Positions 32,569-40,681 of a stretch of DNA of 64,000 nt are shown piece after piece. Made by a program: the position numbers and the translations under genes. The notes below the pieces were generated by a model. The model made no database searches. It worked only from the letters and a program-made list of their open reading frames with translations, and was not told the origin of the DNA. The number at the start of each line of letters is the position of its first letter. The first letter of the stretch is position 1. The stretch is from a virus: the IMG/VR virus record IMGVR_UViG_3300036861_000275, positions 28,313-92,312 of that record. One strand, 5' to 3'.

Positions 32569-32793
32569 TTACTTGGCGTCCTTCGCCTTCAAAAGGAGCT
32601 CCACTTGAGCCTGTAGCCCCTCGATCTGCTTCAGGAGCCGGCTGATAACCTGAGCCGCTTCCGTCTCTCCGCGGGTCCGGCTGGCGGAGAGCTGGTCGAG
32701 CGCGACCTTGGCGGTACGCAGATTGTCCTCGCACGTGTCGGCGGCCCACGCCAAGCTGGGCCACAAGAGGAGCGCTACAAGGAGACGCTTCAT
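32569..32793 (-). CDS. Small exported coiled-coil protein
   Basis: A 74-residue protein. The start at 32793 overlaps the tailspike stop. A classic Sec signal peptide, MKRLLVALLLWPSLAWA, ends in the AxA cleavage motif; the mature part is about 57 residues with one Cys near its N-terminus and a heptad-rich helix. Periplasmic location is predicted. It may help the neighbouring exported tailspike or act in lysis as a spanin-like partner. No family recognised. Confidence 0.65.
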   Translation of the reverse strand: MKRLLVALLLWPSLAWAADTCEDNLRTAKVALDQLSASRTRGETEAAQVISRLLKQIEGLQAQVELLLKAKDAK

Positions 32794-35129
32794 GGCATCA
32801 CCACCGTGGATTCGTGAACGTAACCCCCGCCCAAAAACGTGTCGAGCGCTTTCATCATCCGCTCCATGTCGATCCTGAGTTTGCGCCCTGTCGTGGTGTC
32901 GACCGAGTCGAAGATCCACTCTCGCGTGTAATGATCGTGAGGCGATAGGAGAGTGGCGCCGCCGGCAGCATCCATGACCCGCAGTTCTCCGGCCGTGGAG
33001 TATAGCGAGACGCCGTTAGCCAGAGTGCCGACCGGAGCCGTGCCGTCGAAGATATTCAGGCAATTGGTACAAGTCGTGGCCGATCGACCGAATGTGCCGC
33101 CGATGTAGAGGCTCGATTCCGTGCTGTTTTGGAGATAGACCGAGCCCGTGTTACGCAACTCGAAGAGCGCGCTGCCACCGGTGCCGCCGAATGATAGGCC
33201 GGAACCGCCAGTGATGTGCCTTATCTGTAACGGGTTGTTCGTGCCGGCCGGGTCGACGAAAAACATCCATCCGTCACCGTTACCGACCATAGCTAGCGCG
33301 GTGCGTCTAGCCGCTCCAGAACTGGCTGTCGAGTGAATGGTCAGTATCGGTGTGGAGGCTCCCGTGATGGTGCCAAGGTTGGCAGTCGTTTGTGCCACGA
33401 GGGCCTGATTGGTGCCGGATGACTTATAGTACGAACCGACTCGCAAACCAGCCGATGCTGACCCTACGACGGGAATCGTAGTCCCTGTAAACGTGTCTGT
33501 GATCATGTAGCTTCCAGCCGAGCGCAGCATGTCTCGCAGCATTACGCTCCCGGATGTATGGATAGCTACGGAGATATTCTGGTCCGTCCCGGAAAAAGTA
33601 AGCCCGTCCGCCATCAATTCCGTGTTGTTACCCAGGAAGACCCCGATGAGGCCGTTCTCCAGGTTGACTGTCTTCATGTGAATCCCGGAACCACCGGCGG
33701 CTTGATTCTCGACCCAGACGTTAGCTAGATAGGACGTCGTGGTTCCGTTGCTATTGGTTATAGACGTCCGTCTGATGAGGCCGTTGTTTGAAAACGTATT
33801 AACATAGATACCAATGGTATTGCGCGTGCCACCGTTTGCGGTACGCCAGAGCTCGCTGTCGGAGATGTCCCAGTTAGCGTTGTAGATTGTGGACGAGGTG
33901 TCCTGGAAAAGAGCCCCGTGAGTGATAAAGCCTCGGATACGCACCCGGCGTAGACCGGAATTCTCATTAGCCCGATCAGATCTAACGGCGATGTTAACTA
34001 CGTGATTCAGGTTCATCTGGAGATCTTCCAGCCGCGTATTAAACGCCAGAGCGGTCCCGTTGGTGCTACCAAGCAAGACTGCCGGCGTCGAAATAGCTAT
34101 AGCCGTCGTGTAGTGAAGTGTCGTCTGTTGTGGCCCGCGGCCGCGTAGCACGACGCCGTTCTGGATGATCAACTGTCCACTTACCACGCAGTCTCCGGCC
34201 GGCAAATCTACATAGTTACCGAAGCTCATATTACCGATCGTGTGGGCGGCTTTGACTAGGGCCGAGCGTATCGCAGCGGTATCATCGGTTGCGCCGTCAC
34301 AACGGATGCCGTGGTCCGCAGCGTTAATCACATCATTCGTAGCAGGTGGAGTTAGGCCGAAGAGTAATGCGCGCACGTGGCGCGTACTCGAGCTCTGAGG
34401 GCCTGCGGTAGCGTGCAGAGCCACGGCAAAGGCGCCAGCCGGCGGCTGGCTCGAGGAGGCGTGATACCTCGTCGCCGCAGCCAACTTGGCCGTACCGGAA
34501 GTCACGAGATACGCCCCAACATGTACATCGGTGGACACCCCGATGTGGTGAATGCCGAAGAACGCGACCCGGCCATATGCAGCGTGGGCGATGCCCTCAA
34601 GGGCAACTCCCACTATCCCGCGCTGGGCGTAGGCGGTTGTGGTGGTTATCCTCGGGCCGGGAGTGTCCTGCGATGTCGCTGCCGGACCCAGGTAGTTAGC
34701 TAAGGGTGCTCCTGGGTCCAACGTGATGACGTCGCCGGCCGAGATCCCGCCTCCGGAGTGATTTTCTGCCCGCATAGCAGGCACGTACCACTGAGAGACC
34801 TGGGCGCTATCCATGGCCTGGCCAAGGCGTAAAAGCAGACCGCGTAGCCCCTGGATTTCACCCGTCAGGGATGGGGTTAGATCGGGATTCAATCCGACCT
34901 GGAGTGGCTGGCGCGTCGTCTGGAGAGCGGCTACAGATGTTGAATGGCTAGCCGTACAATCCGCGTTCGCATTGGTCACGCCGACAGTAGTAAAGGACGT
35001 CGTCAGGTCGCCGGCAGTCAATTGATCGCCGGTCTGCCAGGAGCGGAAGATCGAGCAGTTGCCGTTGACGGCCCATGCAACCCCTGGGAATAGTGTCAGG
35101 ATGGCTAATACGAGCATAACCTTCTTCAT
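32790..35129 (-). CDS. Tailspike-like right-handed beta-helix protein with Sec signal peptide
   Basis: A 779-residue protein. The start at 35129 (ATGA overlap) gives MKKVMLVLAILTLFPGVAWA, a textbook signal peptide. Around residue 270 'VINAADHGIRCDGATDDTAA' begins a pectate-lyase-3/glycosyl-hydrolase-28-type beta-helix; then 'YVDLPAGDCVVSGQLIIQNG' and many Asn/Gly/Thr-rich coils. The C-terminal end has 'LYSTAGELRVMDAAGGATLL' and a trimerisation-like tail. Such proteins bind or cut host polysaccharides. A cleavable signal peptide on a phage tailspike is very unusual; it predicts export to the periplasm. The upstream start at 35207 would remove the signal from the N-terminus but breaks the overlap pattern. 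Confidence 0.75.
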   Translation of the reverse strand: MKKVMLVLAILTLFPGVAWAVNGNCSIFRSWQTGDQLTAGDLTTSFTTVGVTNANADCTASHSTSVAALQTTRQPLQVGLNPDLTPSLTGEIQGLRGLLLRLGQAMDSAQVSQWYVPAMRAENHSGGGISAGDVITLDPGAPLANYLGPAATSQDTPGPRITTTTAYAQRGIVGVALEGIAHAAYGRVAFFGIHHIGVSTDVHVGAYLVTSGTAKLAAATRYHASSSQPPAGAFAVALHATAGPQSSSTRHVRALLFGLTPPATNDVINAADHGIRCDGATDDTAAIRSALVKAAHTIGNMSFGNYVDLPAGDCVVSGQLIIQNGVVLRGRGPQQTTLHYTTAIAISTPAVLLGSTNGTALAFNTRLEDLQMNLNHVVNIAVRSDRANENSGLRRVRIRGFITHGALFQDTSSTIYNANWDISDSELWRTANGGTRNTIGIYVNTFSNNGLIRRTSITNSNGTTTSYLANVWVENQAAGGSGIHMKTVNLENGLIGVFLGNNTELMADGLTFSGTDQNISVAIHTSGSVMLRDMLRSAGSYMITDTFTGTTIPVVGSASAGLRVGSYYKSSGTNQALVAQTTANLGTITGASTPILTIHSTASSGAARRTALAMVGNGDGWMFFVDPAGTNNPLQIRHITGGSGLSFGGTGGSALFELRNTGSVYLQNSTESSLYIGGTFGRSATTCTNCLNIFDGTAPVGTLANGVSLYSTAGELRVMDAAGGATLLSPHDHYTREWIFDSVDTTTGRKLRIDMERMMKALDTFLGGGYVHESTVVMP

Positions 35130-35992
35130 GATCCGTACGCCCCCCTGTAGCCAGTTGGCGACTTGGTCTGGAGCCCATGTAGGCGCTGTTTCTCGTAAGC
35201 AATGCACGCCTCTATCATACGCTCAGCACGTGCCAAAGTGTCGTTCTCTCTACGGTCAAACTTCATACCGATGAGAATCGCTAAAGCCTTCACTGCTAGA
35301 GCCGGTCTCCAGAATGACGGTAGTGCTAATGTGGTCGTTCCCGAAGGATCATCGGGGACGAACGAGTACGGGTACTCGACCCGCTTCACGCTGGTCGGAT
35401 AACTGGACAGCCGTATCGTTCTTTGGCCGATTCGAGCAAAGTACTCTGGGATGTCGCTGGCGTGCGGTACCGGGAAGCTGGTCCGCATGTATTCCTCGCT
35501 CTTGAGCGCCACGAACTTGCTGGTCGGATACCACAGGCCGTCCACGAAGAGCCCCAGGTCGGCGTTCAGCGTGTACTCGTCCTGGTAGATCGTGCATGCC
35601 TGTCCGGCCGCTAGCGCTTCCTGAGCTACGTCCAGGGTGAAGGCCGTCTCATTGGCATTGTGTGCCGTGATGATCCCGTACCATTCCTTCCCGGTAGGCT
35701 TTAGCTTCCTGCCCAGTAAGGACGAGGTCGGCGCCGAGGATAGCACTCCGGCAGCGCTGGCGCCGGCCGCTGCGATCGTCACAGTCAGAGATGTCACCTG
35801 GGCTGTCGTAATGAAGGAGCCTACGGGACTTTTACGCCATTCTAGAATTGGCCACCGTGTCGCAATATCACGCCACGCCTCGATGATGGCGTCGGCAGCC
35901 AGAGAGTAGAAGTCCCCTGTTGTGTCTGTGCTGTCCTCATAACCTCTTTCCAGGATATGTGCCCGAATCTGCTCGAACGTGTCGAATGCCAT
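35126..35992 (-). CDS. Head-to-tail adaptor/connector-like protein
   Basis: A 288-residue protein. The N-terminal 'MAFDTFEQIRAHILERGYED' and 'SLAADAIIEAWRDIATRWP' followed by a beta-rich middle and a C-terminal helix pair ('LARAERMIEACIAYEKQR') match the general layout of podovirus head-completion/adaptor proteins (T7 gp11, P22 gp4 class). It directly precedes the tailspike, which supports that. Sequence evidence alone is modest. Confidence 0.55.
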   Translation of the reverse strand: MAFDTFEQIRAHILERGYEDSTDTTGDFYSLAADAIIEAWRDIATRWPILEWRKSPVGSFITTAQVTSLTVTIAAAGASAAGVLSSAPTSSLLGRKLKPTGKEWYGIITAHNANETAFTLDVAQEALAAGQACTIYQDEYTLNADLGLFVDGLWYPTSKFVALKSEEYMRTSFPVPHASDIPEYFARIGQRTIRLSSYPTSVKRVEYPYSFVPDDPSGTTTLALPSFWRPALAVKALAILIGMKFDRRENDTLARAERMIEACIAYEKQRLHGLQTKSPTGYRGAYGS

Positions 35993-35995
35993 ACG

Positions 35996-36349
35996 TTATC
36001 CTAAGATCGGCCCGAATCCAGGCGGAGGCGCCTCGGGAGTGGGCTTCGCCGGCACCGGTCGATGAATCGCTTCAGCCGCCTCGGGCGCTAGACCATTTTC
36101 CTTGAGGATTGAGATGAGCCAACTCTCTAACTCTTTCGAGAGCGTCTCTGGCAGCTTTTCCATGATCCCAGGTTCTAGCGCCATTCTAAGTTGCTGTTGC
36201 TCTGGCAGTCCGTCTCGAATCATGGCCACAGATATCTCGCCACCAGACTTCCCGCCTACTGGCGCGCGTAGGATTAGCTCTACTAGAGTGACGCCCGCGT
36301 ACGGCTTGCTTCCTCGTTCCGGTTGCGGTTTGAATTGCCATGAAAGCAT
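35996..36349 (-). CDS. Small structural-module hypothetical protein
   Basis: A 117-residue protein starting MLSWQFKPQPERGSKPY at 36349; the ATG overlaps the upstream TAA (TAATG). Residues 1-45 look beta-rich, 46-95 are amphipathic helices, and the C-terminus is Pro-rich (PTPEAPPPGFGPILG). Not recognised. The longer frame reaching 36907 is a shadow of the neighbouring gene. Confidence 0.6.
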   Translation of the reverse strand: MLSWQFKPQPERGSKPYAGVTLVELILRAPVGGKSGGEISVAMIRDGLPEQQQLRMALEPGIMEKLPETLSKELESWLISILKENGLAPEAAEAIHRPVPAKPTPEAPPPGFGPILG

Positions 36350-37533
36350 TACGGGGCACTCCTGTAGGACATACCGCCGGATACTCTGCCGCCGGCTACG
36401 AAAATGCACACCGCGTTGCCGGCTGTGTCGGTTGATAGGAAGGGAAATGGCGACGTCGCCGACAATGTCGCGCTGCTGACCGGGACACCGTTCGCCGCCA
36501 CCGTTGAGCCTAGCATGGCTCGCGTGTTCGTGGCGCATGTGGCTCCGGTGCCTTCCACTAGGGAGAAGTTCGCGCTGGCCGTTCCGCCGGCAATGATCGA
36601 GCAGATGAAGATTTTCTGCCCGGTCGCGCCATGAGCAATGATCCCGTCCGTCGACTGTGAGAATCCCACGTAGGTGTGGCATACCAGGTTGTTTGTACCG
36701 GTCCCGCCGGCCACGTGCAGTGGCGCCGATGCCGTCGTGGCAATGTGCGTCACGGACGAGATATGACTGAGTGTCCATGGCGTACCGCCCTGATGCGACA
36801 GTATGATCCACGGAACCCCTTCTGCCGCTTGGACTATACGTAGCGGAATAGTGCTGGAGGCGACGTGTACTACGCCAGATATGTGACTCACGGTCTGCGT
36901 GTTCCATGACCCGCCTTGGTGGGCCACAACCGGAATCGGGAACGTGGAGGCATTCAGGTGGGCGATGGTCGGCAGCGGGAGACCGGCTATGGCGATGTGG
37001 GCCCTGACGTCCAACGGCGCTCCCTGCGGAGAGATCACCACCGGCACAGGGCCGGTCGACGTGTCGATAGTGGTCCCGCCGGTAGACGACACCTGCGGGT
37101 CGCCGGACGTCATGATGCCGAATACGGAGACCGAACCTGGTCCAGAAAACTCCCGTAGATCGGTACGGAACCAGTACGATCCCGAGATGTTACATCGCCA
37201 TTGAAGATCCGCGGTGCCGACATTGGCCGGCGTGAATTTGACCGATACGTGTGCCGTATTGCCACTGACAGGCAGGCACCGCACGTTTGTGTAGTGAATA
37301 TTGTTCAGGGACGTCTGGAAGACCACCGTGGCGGCCGGCGAGGAGCCAGCAGGCACAACTATCTGAACTGTGGCAACAGTGAACCCGGCTACGTGTGCCA
37401 CAGTACCGGTCGAAGCGACTGTGGCAGCAGACTGTAATATCCAAGTTTTCGCGACGCCCTGACTACTGGCTTCTCGGCCGGCCAGAGCCAGCACGAGCCC
37501 CAGGATGAGTGCCAGCCAGGAGCGTGGCTTCAT
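36349..37533 (-). CDS. Exported Cys/His-rich repeat protein, paralogue A
   Basis: A 394-residue protein with a signal peptide (MKPRSWLALILGLVLALAG, likely cleaved after ASS). Residues ~185-275 hold a repeat of about 37 residues with the core SHQGG/AHQGG, SHIS[GS]V and then IPL or APL; two copies are clear and a partial one precedes. The last ~120 residues are a domain with four conserved cysteines (CHT, FICSI, ATCAT, NAVCIF) shared with the next gene. Cysteine pairs in an exported protein suggest disulfides. It could be a fibre or decoration protein. No function known. Confidence 0.7.
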   Translation of the reverse strand: MKPRSWLALILGLVLALAGREASSQGVAKTWILQSAATVASTGTVAHVAGFTVATVQIVVPAGSSPAATVVFQTSLNNIHYTNVRCLPVSGNTAHVSVKFTPANVGTADLQWRCNISGSYWFRTDLREFSGPGSVSVFGIMTSGDPQVSSTGGTTIDTSTGPVPVVISPQGAPLDVRAHIAIAGLPLPTIAHLNASTFPIPVVAHQGGSWNTQTVSHISGVVHVASSTIPLRIVQAAEGVPWIILSHQGGTPWTLSHISSVTHIATTASAPLHVAGGTGTNNLVCHTYVGFSQSTDGIIAHGATGQKIFICSIIAGGTASANFSLVEGTGATCATNTRAMLGSTVAANGVPVSSATLSATSPFPFLSTDTAGNAVCIFVAGGRVSGGMSYRSAP

Positions 37534-37544
37534 CGGGCTAGACC

Positions 37545-38495
37545 TTACTGGCCGCCTACTCGGTCAGGATAGGCTCCGTAAGTCACTATGCCGGAGACTC
37601 TCGACGTAGCGTTTTGTTTATGGACACACAGCGGATTCCCGGCGGTCTGCGTTGAAAGCCATGAAGTTCCCTGGACTGCCCCCACAATCGGCGTCGTGCT
37701 CACATGCCATACGGCGGCCAGGTGAGGCGCTGAGGCTCCCGGCCATACACCTAGCGTGCCGGTCTTGCATCCCGCAGTCGTCCCTTCTACCAAAACTACT
37801 TGTTCGTCCTGCGTCGGCGTGAGGACAATGCCGCAGATGTAGAGTCTCTGACTGTTGCCTGTGTGGGCAACAATGGTCTCCGGGGCCGACGTGACAAAGT
37901 TAGCCTGTGTGTGGCAGTAGAATCCTGTCTTGCTGCTGGCGCCCTGGTGGGAGACCGTCGGACTATACGTGGCTCGCGAAAGTCTGATTCTGGAAACTAC
38001 GCTGCCCGAAGTAAAGTCGGCTATGCGTGTGCGGAATGCTTGGACGCCGTTGATAGGGACCACGTAGACCCCGGCTGCCGTCGCTGTGAGTATCGGAACC
38101 CCGTTATTATCGACAGCTGCCCTGGATACAAAGGTGGAGCCATCATTAGCCGTCTCGAACACGACACCGATGTTGGCCGACATAGCCGTCAACTGCACAA
38201 TCGCGGTGCTGTAACCCTCCAGGTTCGTGATGGTGTTGGCGGCGCCCAAAGAGGAGAGGGTGGAGTTCTGAGCTAGATCACCTACGGCCGCTACGTTCAT
38301 GTGGGTCACGCTGGAAACGTGATTAACGATTTGAACGTGTGCTACCACGGCGAGCGGCGTGGCGCCTGAGCTAATGCTAGAGACCGAGAGCACATTGACC
38401 CAGTCTACGGTCCTGGTAACTGTCGCCGCGCCCATCAGTAGAATGGCCGCCAGAGCGACGGCAAAGACCTTTTCGCGCCTCGTCCATGCCTTCAT
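37545..38495 (-). CDS. Exported Cys/His-rich protein, paralogue B
   Basis: A 316-residue protein starting MKAWTRREKVFAVALAAILL at 38495 (TAATG overlap), a signal peptide with likely cleavage near MGA. Its C-terminal ~110 residues align with paralogue A: 'CHTQANF', 'VAHTGNSQRLYICGI', 'VLVEGTTAGCKTGTL', 'WLSTQTAGNPLCVH', 'RVSGIVTYG'. The N-terminal part carries the same His motif (VAHVQIVNHVSSVTHM). A central ~120-residue beta-rich part includes a statistics-like 'LTAMSANIGVVFETANDGS' stretch. A tandem duplication is the simplest origin. Confidence 0.7.
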   Translation of the reverse strand: MKAWTRREKVFAVALAAILLMGAATVTRTVDWVNVLSVSSISSGATPLAVVAHVQIVNHVSSVTHMNVAAVGDLAQNSTLSSLGAANTITNLEGYSTAIVQLTAMSANIGVVFETANDGSTFVSRAAVDNNGVPILTATAAGVYVVPINGVQAFRTRIADFTSGSVVSRIRLSRATYSPTVSHQGASSKTGFYCHTQANFVTSAPETIVAHTGNSQRLYICGIVLTPTQDEQVVLVEGTTAGCKTGTLGVWPGASAPHLAAVWHVSTTPIVGAVQGTSWLSTQTAGNPLCVHKQNATSRVSGIVTYGAYPDRVGGQ

Positions 38496-38839
38496 TAGCG
38501 CGTCTCCTCGAGAATCTGGAGTTGTACGGTGCCAGGAGCTCGGCAATCGAGACTGCCGACGTAACTATCTAGTGACAGCGTAGACCCAGCATGGAGCGTG
38601 AACGGTTGAGACTCGCCCCTACTGCTGTTCCATAACACCACATGGGTCGTGCCGACGTTCTCGACGCTGATGGAGACACGCTCGGCGTTGTGCGAAAACA
38701 CGTTCACCGGATTGGCCAACAGACAGTTGACGTTCGAGGTGCTGATATTCCGGCCCTTCTGGAGCGTAGGTTGCGCAGCGCCCTGGGCCGTCCACACCAC
38801 CAAGCCAATGACCAGTAATGCCGCCAGAATGCGCTTCAT
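38495..38839 (-). CDS. Exported beta-sandwich-like small protein
   Basis: A 114-residue protein with the signal peptide MKRILAALLVIGLVVWTAQG and a mature part of ~93 residues. Two cysteines (NCLLAN, SLDCRAPG) could form a disulfide. Strand-rich text such as 'ERVSISVENVGTTHVVLWNS' suggests a small beta-sandwich. It starts the run of three signal-peptide genes and is coupled by overlap to the HNH gene upstream and paralogue B downstream. Confidence 0.65.
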   Translation of the reverse strand: MKRILAALLVIGLVVWTAQGAAQPTLQKGRNISTSNVNCLLANPVNVFSHNAERVSISVENVGTTHVVLWNSSRGESQPFTLHAGSTLSLDSYVGSLDCRAPGTVQLQILEETR

Positions 38840-39339
38840 GGGGCCACCTTAGCCAAAGCAAGGCCGAACCGCGTGATTCCGCTCATGTCAGTCTCCACTT
38901 CTGGGTAGGACACCCCGATCAGCATCAGTCTGACAGCTCCGTGAGCCATGTTGTATGCTCGCCCGATACTGGCCTGCGTTTCTCCAGAGGCGTGCCTACG
39001 CCGCGCCTCTTTGATCTCTACGTCCGTAAGTTTGTTCGTGCCGCGACGTCTGATAGCCGCATCGCGCATGTTGTCGGCCTGTGTTCCCCTAACTAGATGA
39101 TTAGGGCTGAAACACAACGGTCTATCGCAGGTGTGACGCACATTGGGGCCTTTGCCTGGTAAACCTATGGCATCCGCCATCACGCGATGCACGAGTCCTG
39201 TCTTGTCATGGCCAAGACCGATACGACCGTATCCCTGCTTACTCTTGAATCCAGTGAACAACCAACACCCGGTCGCCGGATCAAAGACCATCTTACTGAG
39301 TAGCCGATCCATGACCGGCGCCGGTTTTGGTCCTCTCAT
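38836..39339 (-). CDS. HNH endonuclease
   Basis: A 167-residue protein. 'GCWLFTGFKSKQGYGRIGLG' opens the fold and the HNH core is 'LVHRVMADAIGLPGKGPNVR', then HTCDRPLCFSPNHLVRGTQ with the N-H positions. A C-terminal helix-turn-helix-like segment ('ASIGRAYNMAHGAVRLMLIG') would give DNA specificity. Likely a mobile (homing-type) nuclease lodged between structural genes. Related to the one at 40319. Confidence 0.82.
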   Translation of the reverse strand: MRGPKPAPVMDRLLSKMVFDPATGCWLFTGFKSKQGYGRIGLGHDKTGLVHRVMADAIGLPGKGPNVRHTCDRPLCFSPNHLVRGTQADNMRDAAIRRRGTNKLTDVEIKEARRRHASGETQASIGRAYNMAHGAVRLMLIGVSYPEVETDMSGITRFGLALAKVAP

Positions 39340-39755
39340 TTCTTGCCGCCGCCAAACCAGGGCGAGTCGGAATTCCAGCCGTAATCGCTTCCCTTGCCGA
39401 TACCCAGCACGTCACCGGCCACGTCACTCTTTTCTTCCGAGGCGAAGTGGTCGCCAGCTGCGACGCCGCCCCACTGAGACAACGCGCCCTCCTGGGTATC
39501 GGGAGACTCCAGGGCCATGTCCTCAGAGTTGTCGTAGTTGGCACCGCCACCCTGCCCAGGGTTCTGCTTGCCGGTGTCCGCCTTGCCCTTGACGTTGAGC
39601 GGCTTGTAGTTGCCGACGCCGCCGAATTCCCCGATGGCTTGGTCCTGTGAGCCTGGCTCGTACGCTGCTCGCTGATCCTTGGCATAATCCTTGACCTGCT
39701 TGGTCATCGGCCCCTCAGCGGGTCCGTTGAGTCCGCCACCCATGCGCTTCGCCAT
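39336..39755 (-). CDS. Gly/Asp-rich hypothetical protein
   Basis: A 139-residue protein, low-complexity and hydrophilic, rich in Gly, Asp, Lys and Gln, ending WFGGGKK. It starts MAKRMGGGLNGPAEG; a Shine-Dalgarno GGAGGATC precedes. No family recognised; the unstructured look and position between capsid and tail genes hint at a minor virion component. Stop overlaps the HNH start (ATGA). Confidence 0.6.
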   Translation of the reverse strand: MAKRMGGGLNGPAEGPMTKQVKDYAKDQRAAYEPGSQDQAIGEFGGVGNYKPLNVKGKADTGKQNPGQGGGANYDNSEDMALESPDTQEGALSQWGGVAAGDHFASEEKSDVAGDVLGIGKGSDYGWNSDSPWFGGGKK

Positions 39756-39782
39756 TGATTGATCCTCCTAGTTGATGCTACG

Positions 39783-40319
39783 TTACTCTGCGCCGATCGC
39801 GTCGCTCGCCGTGGCCCCGGTCCGGATCGCAGAGAAATCTTCGTCGGCAGCCCGCAACGCCCTGGTGCGACGGATGAAGTATTCGTCCAGAAGGGTCGCG
39901 CTCTTTCCGCCGGCCAGAATCTCGAACTCGTGGTTCCCTTCCGCGTCCTTCGACTTGTGAAACGCCCAGAGATGGTCCGGGTGCTTGACAATACAGAATG
40001 GACGTCCGCGGACCTTGTGATTCGGATGATCCATCGGAATCAACTTCTTCTCCATGAGCCGCCCGCGCAGGTCATGGCTAGAGAAGTCGTAGGGGGTGAA
40101 GCCAGAATCGGCAATCTCTTCGACCGCTCCCCCGTCATCGAATCTAGACACGCTGATAGTGCCCTTGAGCGGCTGTTGACGGTTGCGACGCGAGCCGAGA
40201 TACACCACTCTGGCGTTCACCACGCCGAGCCGGCCCTCGATCAGCCCCGCCCCTACTGTCCGCTCGTCGTCCTTCTGGTCCATCACTTCCTCGACGGTCT
40301 TGTCCGTGATCTTAGGCAT
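39783..40319 (-). CDS. Hypothetical protein in structural module
   Basis: A 178-residue protein starting MPKITDKTVEEVMDQKDDE. The middle is beta-rich ('LGVVNARVVYLGSRRN', 'GRPFCIVKHPDHLWAFHKSK'). No family recognised. It lies between the two HNH genes, and one base is shared with the upstream HNH stop. The sequence does not allow a structural or regulatory role to be chosen. Confidence 0.6.
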   Translation of the reverse strand: MPKITDKTVEEVMDQKDDERTVGAGLIEGRLGVVNARVVYLGSRRNRQQPLKGTISVSRFDDGGAVEEIADSGFTPYDFSSHDLRGRLMEKKLIPMDHPNHKVRGRPFCIVKHPDHLWAFHKSKDAEGNHEFEILAGGKSATLLDEYFIRRTRALRAADEDFSAIRTGATASDAIGAE

Positions 40320-40681
40320 TACGCGATCTCCTCTTCCCTCCAGGCATATCCTGAAGGCTCTGGGTTAACTGCGTACCGTCTCTCTAGCATGTTCTGAGCG
40401 TGCGTGCCGCGATACAAATGCTCTGGATTACAGCATGGCCGGTTATGGCAGGCGTGCATAATGAAAGGCCCGTCGCCAGGCAGGCCGACTAGATCCGCCA
40501 TCAGGCGGTGAGTGAATATGTGGCGCACTACATTAAGACGCTGAATATCAACTACGCCGTATCCATCACGATCCAGTCTCCCCGTAAACACCCAACAGCT
40601 CCCCTCTACGCGAACACGCGCTACAAGACGTTCGATCGTCCACGGAATTGATGGTCGGCCCATCGGCTTTCCGGTTCTCAT
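40319..40681 (-). CDS. HNH endonuclease, second copy
   Basis: A 120-residue protein. 'GSCWVFTGRLDRDGYGVVDI', 'FTHRLMADLVGLPGDGPFIM' and 'HACHNRPCCNPEHLYRGTHA' repeat the blocks of the HNH protein at 38836, but the C-terminal helix-turn-helix part is absent, so it is about 45 residues shorter. Likely a homing-type mobile nuclease; whether it is active cannot be seen. The two copies flank two structural-module genes. Confidence 0.78.
   Translation of the reverse strand: MRTGKPMGRPSIPWTIERLVARVRVEGSCWVFTGRLDRDGYGVVDIQRLNVVRHIFTHRLMADLVGLPGDGPFIMHACHNRPCCNPEHLYRGTHAQNMLERRYAVNPEPSGYAWREEEIA

Noticed and set aside
35996-36907. 303-codon version of the small gene ending at 35996
   Set aside because: Its first two thirds overlap the exported paralogue A in another frame; the ATG at 36349 with a TAATG overlap is the natural start.
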